47,968 bases of DNA from Planctomycetota bacterium (GTDB lineage: Bacteria > Planctomycetota > PLA2). The position numbers and the translations under genes are program-made. Location of the stretch: NCBI GenBank assembly GCA_021776785.1, contig JAJFFF010000057.1:1-47968 (forward strand). Direction: 5' to 3'. Under the pieces are notes generated by a model. That model was not told where the DNA came from and searched no databases. It saw only the letters and a program-made list of their open reading frames with translations. Positions 25,537 through 32,378 of this stretch are shown here, in pieces; position 1 is the stretch's first letter, and each line of letters opens with the position of its first letter.

Positions 25537-26550
25537 CTACCCGCCGAGGTGATACATCTCGAGCTTGCGCGTGCCGGGCGTCTGGCCCGTCCGCTGCTCC
25601 GAGTAACGATCCACGCGCGCGCCCCAGAGTTTTTGGATGGCTTGCGTCAGTTCGTCATCGGTTTTGCCGTCGCGGACGAGCGCGCGCATGTCGAAGCCGT
25701 CGGATGCAAACAGGCACGTCACGAGTTTGCCTTCGGGGCTCAGGCGCGCGCGCGAACACGCACCGCAAAACGGCTTCGTCACGGATGCAATCACGCCGAT
25801 CTCACCTTTCCCATCCGTGTAGCGATGACGCGTAGCCACCTCGCCGGCGTAGTTCGGCGGCACGGGGATAAGCGGGAACTCGGCGCCGATGCTTGCCAGG
25901 ATTTCTTTTTGCGACACGACGTCGTCGAGCCGCCAGCCGTTTAGGTTGCCCACGTCCATGAACTCGATGAAGCGCACGATCGTGTCGGTTCCGCGGAAAT
26001 GACGCGCGAGGTCCACGATCGTGTGATCGTTGACGCCGCGTTTCACGACGCAATTGATTTTCACGGGGCTTAGCCCGACTCGTTCCGCTGCTTCGATCCC
26101 CGCGAGCACGGGCGCCAGACCGGCACGCCGACCGTTCATCGTCTTGAACGTCGGCTCATCCAAGCTATCGAGGCTGACCGTCACGCGCTGCAGGCCGGCG
26201 TCCTTCAGGGAACCCGCGAGGCCCGCGAGCAGATACGCGTTGGTCGTCAGACTGAGATCTTTCACGCCTTCGATCGGCGCGAGGCGTTCGATCAATCGCG
26301 CCAAGTCGGTCCGGAGGAGCGGCTCCCCTCCGGTCAAACGCAGCTTCGTGACGCCGCATCTCACCGCCGCGCGCGCAATGCGCTCGATTTCCTCGAACGT
26401 CAAGATGTCCGGCTTGGGTAAGAACTTGTAGCTCTCGCCGAAGATCTCGGCGGGCATGCAGTACGAGCAGCGAAAGTTGCAGCGATCCGTCACCGAGATG
26501 CGCAGGTCGCGCATCGGGCGTCCGAGCTGGTCTTTCGGTGCCGCGTTCAT
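25537..26550 (-). CDS. moaA: GTP 3',8-cyclase MoaA
   Basis: A 337-residue radical-SAM enzyme for the first step of molybdenum cofactor synthesis. The radical-SAM cluster ligands are CNFRCSYC (Cys24, 28, 31), and the C-terminal cluster is CGACSRARLSPEGKLVTCLF. Conserved segments TKLRLTGGEPLLR, VTVSLDSLDEPTF and FIEFMDVGNLNGW are present, and the protein ends in GG as active MoaA should. Start ATG at 26550, with no clear ribosome binding site but a TAACAT nine bases upstream. No other moa genes are in the window. Confidence 0.95.
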   Translation of the reverse strand: MNAAPKDQLGRPMRDLRISVTDRCNFRCSYCMPAEIFGESYKFLPKPDILTFEEIERIARAAVRCGVTKLRLTGGEPLLRTDLARLIERLAPIEGVKDLSLTTNAYLLAGLAGSLKDAGLQRVTVSLDSLDEPTFKTMNGRRAGLAPVLAGIEAAERVGLSPVKINCVVKRGVNDHTIVDLARHFRGTDTIVRFIEFMDVGNLNGWRLDDVVSQKEILASIGAEFPLIPVPPNYAGEVATRHRYTDGKGEIGVIASVTKPFCGACSRARLSPEGKLVTCLFASDGFDMRALVRDGKTDDELTQAIQKLWGARVDRYSEQRTGQTPGTRKLEMYHLGG

Positions 26551-26591
26551 GATGGCGCTATGTTAGCACCGGGAGTTTGCGCTCCGTAGCG

Positions 26592-27071
26592 CTACGCGTC
26601 GGGCCCCGCATTCCACTTCATCGCTTCCAGCGCCGCACTCGCCGGCGTCTGCAGTTGTTCCACTCCGATACCAACGTCGGCAAACAATGCCACGGAGTCG
26701 CGGATGCGATAGTCCTCGCTGTAGTACACGCGCTCGACGCCGCCTAGGTTGATCAGCCGCTTCGCGCACATCACGCACGGGAGGTGCGTTACGAACACGC
26801 GCTTCGCCACGTTGCGGCGCGCGTGGCAGTTGATCACCGCGTTCTCTTCGGAGTGCAAGCAGCCGCAGTTGCCCGGCGTGTCACGGTCGCAATGATTCGC
26901 AAGCCCGGTCGCGTTGCCGTTGTAGCCAACCGCCAACACCTGACGGTAGTCCGTCGTTGTGATGACGGTCCCGACCCGAAGGCGTGCGCACGTGGATCGC
27001 TGCGCCATCCCAAACGCGAGCGTCATATAGAGAGTCTCAAAAGAAGGTCGAGCCCGAGAAGAAAGCGCCAT
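26592..27071 (-). CDS. Deoxycytidylate (dCMP) deaminase
   Basis: A 159-residue cytidine deaminase-fold protein with the dCMP deaminase zinc site: CLHSEENAVINC (His73, Glu75) and LPCVMCAKRLINLGG (Cys99, Cys102). TVITTTDYRQVLAVGYNGN and the extra Cys/His cluster before the HSE motif (HCDRDTPGNCGC) fit the dCMP deaminase/ComEB class. It converts dCMP to dUMP for thymidylate synthesis. The ATG at 27071 is chosen because the longer frame runs into the inverted-repeat element that begins 23 bp upstream. A weak TACCTT lies six bases before the ATG, close to the element's left arm. Confidence 0.9.
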   Translation of the reverse strand: MALSSRARPSFETLYMTLAFGMAQRSTCARLRVGTVITTTDYRQVLAVGYNGNATGLANHCDRDTPGNCGCLHSEENAVINCHARRNVAKRVFVTHLPCVMCAKRLINLGGVERVYYSEDYRIRDSVALFADVGIGVEQLQTPASAALEAMKWNAGPDA

Positions 27072-27093
27072 AACCAAAAGGTACAAAACCCCC

Positions 27094-27423
27094 CTAATGC
27101 GGTACCGGGTTCGATTTTTTCTTCCATAACCGGCGTCACGACAAGACGTTACGAGAGCAGGGTGCGGCATTGATGACGCACTTTCGGGGACGGCGACCCC
27201 TCCGGCGCGCCCCTCGAATGCGCCCGCGCGAGGTCAGGGCGGGCCCAAACAAGGGGCTGCGGCTCGATCGTGCCCAATTCGACAGGCTACTGTCGTTCTC
27301 GGGAGCTCCGCGACGACCGTTCGTAGCTCTGGATTTGCGGCACAAATGCCGCACCTAGCCGCCATAACCAATTTCATGAAAACAACTTACGACAGAAAAA
27401 ATCGAACCCGGTACCGCATTAGA
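27094..27423. mobile_element. Putative MITE-like element with 29-bp terminal inverted repeats
   Basis: The left arm (27094-27122, beginning CTAATGCGGTACCGGG) and the right arm (27395-27423) are identical inverse copies over all 29 bases, and enclose 272 bp. No open frame inside looks coding. A short internal hairpin TGCGGCA/TGCCGCA lies at 27336-27353, and a 12-base direct repeat CGCCATAACCAA occurs at 27066-27077 and 27361-27372. No clear target-site duplication is visible. It sits between the dCMP deaminase start and the nrtR stop. It could be a non-autonomous transposon, a REP-like element or a regulatory long hairpin. Confidence 0.6.
27395..27423 (-). repeat. Right 29-bp terminal inverted repeat
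   Basis: Exact reverse complement of 27094-27122, with AAAAAATCGAACCCGGTACC in its core. A partial CCGCATTAG is repeated just outside at 27432-27440. Confidence 0.85.
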
Positions 27424-27435
27424 CGGGGGGCCGCA

Positions 27436-28095
27436 TTAGAAGGGGAATAGGATTCCTTTTTCTTTTAGTAGGTCGGGTTTTTTGGGGCTGGTTTTGTAGA
27501 GCCTTGCGGGGCGGTGGGCGCCCTCTCGGCGCAACTCGTTGGTTTCTTCGAGCGCGTCCAACGCGAGGAACTTGCGGCGGAAATTGCGCTTGTCGAGTTC
27601 GCGCTGGAGTAGGACTTCGTAGACGTTTTGGACTTCAGAGAGCGTGAATGGTTCTTCGAGAAATCGCAAGGGGACCGTCGAGTACTCGGTCTTGGTGCGA
27701 AGGCGATCGACACCCATCTTCAAGACGTCCCCGTGGTGAAACGCGAGGCGCGGAGCTTTGCGTGCGTCGTGGAACTCGCAGTCACGCGGCTTGGGCGCGC
27801 CGGCGACGACGGCTAGGTACGTGACGGAAACGAACGGTCCGCGCGGGTCGCTGCCGGGATCGCCGAACGTAAACAGCTGCTCCAAAAACGATGCCGTGAG
27901 TCCGGTGCGCTCGGCCATGAGCCGCTCGGCGGCGTGGCGCAACGACTCGCGTTCGTCCGCGACGAATCCGCCGGGCAGACTCCACGCACCGAGCTCGGGC
28001 GCTTCCTCGCGACGCCACAAGACCACGCGCAACGCGCGCGCGGTGATCGCGCACACGACCAAGTCGACGCGCACGGCGACGCGCGTCAAGCTCAA
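27436..28095 (-). CDS. nrtR: NrtR-type Nudix-fold transcriptional regulator
   Basis: A 219-residue protein with the two-part NrtR design: an N-terminal Nudix-like domain (WSLPGGFVADERESLRHAAE) and a C-terminal winged helix (EPFTLSEVQNVYEVLLQREL, DKRNFRRKFLALDALEETNE). NrtR proteins repress NAD biosynthesis genes and respond to ADP-ribose. In the Nudix box the catalytic REUxEE segment is AERLMAERTG, lacking the Glu pair, so hydrolase activity is unlikely, as in other regulators of this kind. The TTG start overlaps the stop of nadE (TTGA), so this probable regulator is encoded downstream of and coupled to its likely target gene. Confidence 0.85.
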   Translation of the reverse strand: MSLTRVAVRVDLVVCAITARALRVVLWRREEAPELGAWSLPGGFVADERESLRHAAERLMAERTGLTASFLEQLFTFGDPGSDPRGPFVSVTYLAVVAGAPKPRDCEFHDARKAPRLAFHHGDVLKMGVDRLRTKTEYSTVPLRFLEEPFTLSEVQNVYEVLLQRELDKRNFRRKFLALDALEETNELRREGAHRPARLYKTSPKKPDLLKEKGILFPF

Positions 28096-29696
28096 AACGC
28101 ACCCCCGTAAAACGACTCAACAATCGGAAAGCGCCGGCCGCCAAGCCCAAACGCTTTCGCCGTCACCTTCAACACCGGCGCGGCTTGCTGACGCTTGTAC
28201 TCCTGAATCGAGACGCGCTTCAAAACGTCGGTGACGACAGCGCGCTCAAAACCACGCGCGACAATCTGCTCCGGCGTCAACCGCCCCTCGATGTGATGGC
28301 GCAAGATGGCGTCGAGCACGGGGTAAGGCGGCAACGAGTCTTCGTCTTTTTGATCGGGCGCTAACTCCGCGGACGGCGGCCGCTCCAAAACACGCGCCGG
28401 AATCGGATAACGCCGCGCGAGCGCAAACACCTCGGTCTTGTACAGGTCGCTGATCGGCGCGAGCGCCCCAACCATGTCGCCATACAGCGTGCAGTACCCC
28501 ATCGCGAATTCGCTCTTGTTCGAGGGCACAAGGACAAGCGCGTGCCGGCGATTGGCGAGCGCCATCAAATACATCCCGCGCAACCGCGCCTGCATGTTTT
28601 CCTCGGGCAACCCAAACTCCGGATCGCCCCAGACGGCGCGCAACTCCGAGCGCGCGACGTCGAACGCGCGCCCGATCGGGATCGTGTGGAAGGAAAGCCC
28701 CAACCGCTCCGCCAGAAGGCGCGCGTCTTCCAAGCTGTAGTCCGCGTTGAACGGCCCGGGCATCGCCACGCCAATAACGTGCTCGGGCCCGAGCGCGTCG
28801 GCAGCCAAACACGCAACCAACGACGAGTCGACGCCGCCGCTCATCCCGACCAAGGCCGTTCGAAAACCCGTCTTCGCAAAATAGTCCCGGATACCGAGCA
28901 CAAGCGCGTCACGCACGTCGTCGTCGGGAGCCACGGCGGCGCCGGCAAGATCCCCGTCAAAATCGACATGCACAAGATCCGTCGCACAAAATTTCGCGCA
29001 AGCGCACAGCTCTCCGCTCGCGTTCAGCGCGAACGAGCCACCGTCAAACACAAGCTGGTCGTTCGCACCTACCAAGTTGCAATACACAAACGGAACGCCG
29101 TGGGCCTGCACATGGCGCGTCATCAGTTCGCGGCGCCACGCCGGCTTGCCCTGCGCGTAAGGAGACGCGCTCAAGTTCACGATCAACTCCGCGCCGAGTT
29201 CGACAAGTTCGCCAACCGGATCGCGGTCGTACAGCCCGTTCCCATCCAGCGCCCACGCATCCTCGCAGATCGTGACGCCGACCCGCACGCCGTCGATCTC
29301 GATCGGCGCCGACGCGCCACCCGCACGAAAGTAGCGATCCTCGTCGAACACGTCGTAGCTCGGCAACAGCTGCTTCGCGACCGCCTGACACGACCCATCC
29401 CGGATCAACACAGCCGCGTTAAAGAGCGGCTTGCCCAACGAGTCGGCGCGCACGGGAGCCCCCACGAGCAGCGGCGGAAGCCCCGGCGTTTGCGCCAGCT
29501 GGTCGAGCGCTTCGCCACACGCCGCCAAAAACGACTCCTCCTCGAGCAAGTCACGCGGCATATACCCACAGAGCGCGAGCTCGGGATACACAACCAACGA
29601 AGCGCCGGAGGCCGCCCGCGCGGCCGCAACGATCGCGTCGCGATTCCCGGCAAAGTCGCCAACCCGAGTATTGATCTGAGCGAGGACAAGGCGCAT
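28092..29696 (-). CDS. nadE: Glutamine-dependent NAD+ synthetase
   Basis: A 534-residue NadE with a nitrilase-fold glutaminase followed by the synthetase. Glutaminase triad positions appear as VVYPELALCGY (Glu39), AKQLLPSYDVFDEDRYF and VTICEDAWALDG (Cys). The synthetase ATP loop is VGMSGGVDSSLVACLAAD, with later VLVPSNKSEFAMGYCTLYGD and DEDSLPPY. It converts nicotinate adenine dinucleotide to NAD+ using glutamine. The ATG at 29696 is chosen because GGAGA lies 9-13 bases upstream and the protein then starts with the usual RLVLAQINTRVGDFAGN. The nrtR gene follows with a TTGA overlap; yjbQ is divergent 48 bp away. Confidence 0.95.
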   Translation of the reverse strand: MRLVLAQINTRVGDFAGNRDAIVAAARAASGASLVVYPELALCGYMPRDLLEEESFLAACGEALDQLAQTPGLPPLLVGAPVRADSLGKPLFNAAVLIRDGSCQAVAKQLLPSYDVFDEDRYFRAGGASAPIEIDGVRVGVTICEDAWALDGNGLYDRDPVGELVELGAELIVNLSASPYAQGKPAWRRELMTRHVQAHGVPFVYCNLVGANDQLVFDGGSFALNASGELCACAKFCATDLVHVDFDGDLAGAAVAPDDDVRDALVLGIRDYFAKTGFRTALVGMSGGVDSSLVACLAADALGPEHVIGVAMPGPFNADYSLEDARLLAERLGLSFHTIPIGRAFDVARSELRAVWGDPEFGLPEENMQARLRGMYLMALANRRHALVLVPSNKSEFAMGYCTLYGDMVGALAPISDLYKTEVFALARRYPIPARVLERPPSAELAPDQKDEDSLPPYPVLDAILRHHIEGRLTPEQIVARGFERAVVTDVLKRVSIQEYKRQQAAPVLKVTAKAFGLGGRRFPIVESFYGGAF

Positions 29697-29744
29697 GGTT
29701 CGTGTCTCCTCTACACGAAGAACGCGCGTAGGATACCGGGCGCT

Positions 29745-30158
29745 GTGATCTCGCGCGAACAATTCATCCTGCGGACCCGTGGCGAAACCGACGTTTTAGA
29801 CATCACGCCGCGGCTCCGCGAAATCGTGGCGCAGAGCGAGGTCGAAACCGGCTTGGCGCACGTCTTCGTCCCCGGGGCGACGGCTGGGGTCACGACGATC
29901 GAGTACGAGCCCGGTTGCGTGGCCGACTTGCGCGACGCGTTCGAAAGGATCGCACCGCGCGACGGCGTGTACGAACACAACGCCCGCTGGGGCGATGGCA
30001 ACGGCTTCTCGCACGTCCGCGCGGCCATGCTCGGCCCGTCGCTCGTCGTGCCGATCCACCAACACACGCTTGAGCTGGGGACGTGGCAACAGGTCGTCGT
30101 CGTGGACTTCGACAACGGCCCGCGCGAACGACGCGTGATCGTCAACGTGGTACCGTAG
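29745..30158 (+). CDS. yjbQ: YjbQ family (UPF0047; secondary thiamine-phosphate synthase)
   Basis: A 137-residue protein matching the UPF0047/YjbQ family: VFVPGATAGVTTIEYEPG, YEHNARWGDGNGFSHVRAAM, LGPSLVVPIHQHTLELGTWQ and VDFDNGPRERRVIV. Conserved His and Asp residues in these segments form the putative active site. The E. coli relative has weak thiamine-phosphate synthase activity; the true substrate is unsettled. The GTG at 29745 is chosen because it opens the fold; a TAGGAT lies 10 nt upstream and no ribosome binding site is present. The next gene follows after 6 bp. Confidence 0.88.
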   Translation: MISREQFILRTRGETDVLDITPRLREIVAQSEVETGLAHVFVPGATAGVTTIEYEPGCVADLRDAFERIAPRDGVYEHNARWGDGNGFSHVRAAMLGPSLVVPIHQHTLELGTWQQVVVVDFDNGPRERRVIVNVVP

Positions 30159-30164
30159 CGCCCC

Positions 30165-30659
30165 ATGTTGCGGATTGGAGCCTGGATCGATCACCCCACC
30201 TTCGGCGCGGGACGCATTGCCAATCACAACGGCACACGCTACGTCGTTTCGTTTCCCGGCGTCGGCTTACGCGAAGTGGATTCGCACGAAGTCGGCATCA
30301 AGGAAATTGAAACTCCGCCGCAGGAAGATCCGATCAAACGCGCGCTGCGCGAAGTACTTGACGAATACGGATTCGGCGCAGCGGCGGAACTCGCCGCACG
30401 TTGGGAGGGCGGCGAAATCGTCGTTCGCTCGGCAAGCGGTGCCGTCAAAGAGCAACGCCTCGCCATCGACACGCTCTTTCACAAGGTCGTGATGATTCGC
30501 GACCGCCTGCGCGTGCTCGAGCAAAAGGTGAACTCCAACAAGACACTCACGGCGACCGAGAAAGTCGATCTGCAGCAATACGTCACGAAGTGCTACGGCA
30601 GCTTGACCAGTTTGAATTTCTTGTTCCGCAACGACGAAGACAAGTTCTCGACCAAGTAA
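30165..30659 (+). CDS. Conserved protein with N-terminal DUF3553-like domain and helical tail
   Basis: A 164-residue protein. The first 45 residues (RIGAWIDHPTFGAGRIANHN, then YVVSFPGVGLREVDSHEV) look like a small beta-barrel of the 'V-x-H-P-x-F-G-x-G-x-I' type seen in DUF3553 and in CarD-like or Tudor-like folds. The remainder is helical with a heptad-like region (FHKVVMIRDRLRVLEQKVNS) and ends LTSLNFLFRNDEDKFSTK. A nucleic-acid- or polymerase-binding role is possible but not shown. It sits 6 bp after yjbQ and 7 bp before plsC, in one operon. Confidence 0.65.
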   Translation: MLRIGAWIDHPTFGAGRIANHNGTRYVVSFPGVGLREVDSHEVGIKEIETPPQEDPIKRALREVLDEYGFGAAAELAARWEGGEIVVRSASGAVKEQRLAIDTLFHKVVMIRDRLRVLEQKVNSNKTLTATEKVDLQQYVTKCYGSLTSLNFLFRNDEDKFSTK

Positions 30660-30666
30660 GCGAAAC

Positions 30667-31386
30667 GTGGTCATCTTTCGCGCGATCAAATATTGGATCC
30701 CGACGTCGCTCGCGACGATCGCCATCTTTCTCGCGATCTCGATCACGTCGCTCTTCAACCGGCAGTCGCCGCTCTTCTCGGTCTACGCACGCGTTTGGGG
30801 GCGCATCGTGCTGTGGGCCGCCGGCGCCAAGATTCGCCTTCACGGCAGGACGCCGCCCGCGAGCGAAGGCCCCTTCCTCGTCGTCGCCAACCACGCGTCC
30901 GCCACCGACATCCCGACGGGATTCGCCGCAATCCCTTACGACCTCCGCTTCGTATCGCGCCCGCTGTTCTTCAAGGTGCCGTTTCTCGGGTGGGCGATGT
31001 CACGCGCGCGACACATCTCGCTCGACCCCAACAAGCCGCGCGAAGCCGCACGCACGCTCAAAGAGCTTGGGACGCACTTTGAGGCCGGCCGCTCGGTCCT
31101 GATCTACCCGGAGGGCACGCGTTCACCCGACGGAACGGTGCAGACGTACAAGCGCGGATCGTTCCTCACCGCCATCCAGCAAAAGATCCCCATCCTGCCG
31201 CTCCGGATGGTCGGCACGGAAAAGATCATGCCCAAGGGAAGCGCGATTCCGCGGCCGGGCCGCATCGATATCGTGGTCGGAGCCCCGGTGCAAACCAAAG
31301 ATCTGTCGCCACCCGATGCGCGCCAACTCGCTGTCGATGTCGAACAGTGGACGCGGGATGCGGTCCATCAAATCGACGCAGGCTAG
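30667..31386 (+). CDS. plsC: 1-acyl-sn-glycerol-3-phosphate acyltransferase (PlsC family)
   Basis: A 239-residue lysophosphatidate acyltransferase-type protein. An N-terminal membrane segment (WIPTSLATIAIFLAISITSL) precedes the four family motifs: NHASATD (Asn75-Asp81, with the catalytic His76), RPLFFKVPFLGWAMSRARHI, LIYPEGTRSPDG and the IPILPLRMVGT region. It transfers an acyl group to lysophosphatidic acid or a related acceptor at the inner membrane. The GTG at 30667 gives the N-terminal helix intact. It is the third gene of the yjbQ operon. Confidence 0.9.
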   Translation: MVIFRAIKYWIPTSLATIAIFLAISITSLFNRQSPLFSVYARVWGRIVLWAAGAKIRLHGRTPPASEGPFLVVANHASATDIPTGFAAIPYDLRFVSRPLFFKVPFLGWAMSRARHISLDPNKPREAARTLKELGTHFEAGRSVLIYPEGTRSPDGTVQTYKRGSFLTAIQQKIPILPLRMVGTEKIMPKGSAIPRPGRIDIVVGAPVQTKDLSPPDARQLAVDVEQWTRDAVHQIDAG

Positions 31387-31473
31387 CCGTCCGTTGCATT
31401 CGTCATCGACACGCGAGAACGAGTGATCAGACACGAGATCGAAGAGCGCTGGAGTCGAATCGATGGCCAGCGA

Positions 31474-32196
31474 CTATTCGCTGTTTTCCATGTCCGATAG
31501 GACTTCGAGCGGCGACCGGTTGTCGGGCTCATGCGAAATGCCCGCGAGGTTGTTGCGCTCGTCCATGCGCAGCACGCCCTCAAACAAAACCTGAGTGGGC
31601 TCGATTTGAAAGTGGCTGAAGCTGTCGCCGGGTACGCAGTTCGGCAAGAAGAAGTACACGCCGACCGGAAACGAAACAAGCGAACAGCAGATACCAACAA
31701 CCTGGACGCGCAGGGCTTCCCAGAGCTGTTCGTAGTCGATAAATCCCTTGTCCTTACAGCGGACGCCGAAACGCCGCGGATCGTCGTGCGACTCCACTTC
31801 GCGCAGCTGCTCCTCGGTCAGGAATCCGAGCTGGCGAAAGACTGTGCCGAGGCGTTCGGTCGCGTCGGTGCTTCCCGCAAAGACGATCCGTCCTTGCTTG
31901 AAGAACACGACTTTGGTGAGCGGCCCCGTGGTGACACCAAGCACGCCGTTTTGCCGGTTGTTCTTCACGTACAAAAACAGATTCGACAGCATGTCGCTGT
32001 GGTACGTGCCGAGCATCGACACCGGTGCGGTCACCGGGCGCGTCACGCCCTCGCCGCGAAACGCCAGCGAGTGGTAGTCGATCTCAATGCGCGAAAACGA
32101 ACCATCGCGCAGACCGAGCATTTTGCGCCCGATCTTCGGCATCATGACCGTGATTGATTTTCCGTCGCTTCCCACGTAATCGCTTGTCCTGGCCAT
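31474..32196 (-). CDS. DUF4388 (PATAN-like) domain protein
   Basis: A 240-residue soluble protein. Its core matches DUF4388: VSMLGTYHSDMLSNLFLYVK, NNRQNGVLGVTTGPLTKVVF, FFKQGRIVFAGSTDATERLG, LGTVFRQLGFLTEEQLREVE and VPGDSFSHFQIEPTQVLFEG. In other bacteria these domains occur in signalling and gliding proteins and are thought to be adaptors. The ATG at 32196 (GGGA upstream) is preferred; the longer frame adds a Cys/Trp-rich unlikely start. Located divergent to the lipoprotein-pilin fusion. Confidence 0.78.
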   Translation of the reverse strand: MARTSDYVGSDGKSITVMMPKIGRKMLGLRDGSFSRIEIDYHSLAFRGEGVTRPVTAPVSMLGTYHSDMLSNLFLYVKNNRQNGVLGVTTGPLTKVVFFKQGRIVFAGSTDATERLGTVFRQLGFLTEEQLREVESHDDPRRFGVRCKDKGFIDYEQLWEALRVQVVGICCSLVSFPVGVYFFLPNCVPGDSFSHFQIEPTQVLFEGVLRMDERNNLAGISHEPDNRSPLEVLSDMENSE

Positions 32197-32378
32197 TCCC
32201 AGGGCCCAGCAGCATGCTCCCCAGCACGCCACCACCTAGGAGGAGTCCGCACTCCGTATCGGCATGAGACGCCCCGGACTTAATGAAGCGCGCCCCGATT
32301 GCTGCGTCTTTGGTGCGGCATGGGGACCGGAGCGAGACAGATCTACAGCAGAAACGCAGGTTTGCCCGATAGGGAAGC

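Noticed and set aside
27136..27358. Short frames inside the inverted-repeat element
   Set aside because: Arg-rich, no start signals, no resemblance to a transposase or any protein.
28542..29744. 401-codon extension upstream of YjbQ
   Set aside because: It is antisense to nadE, highly basic, and the YjbQ fold starts at the GTG 29745.
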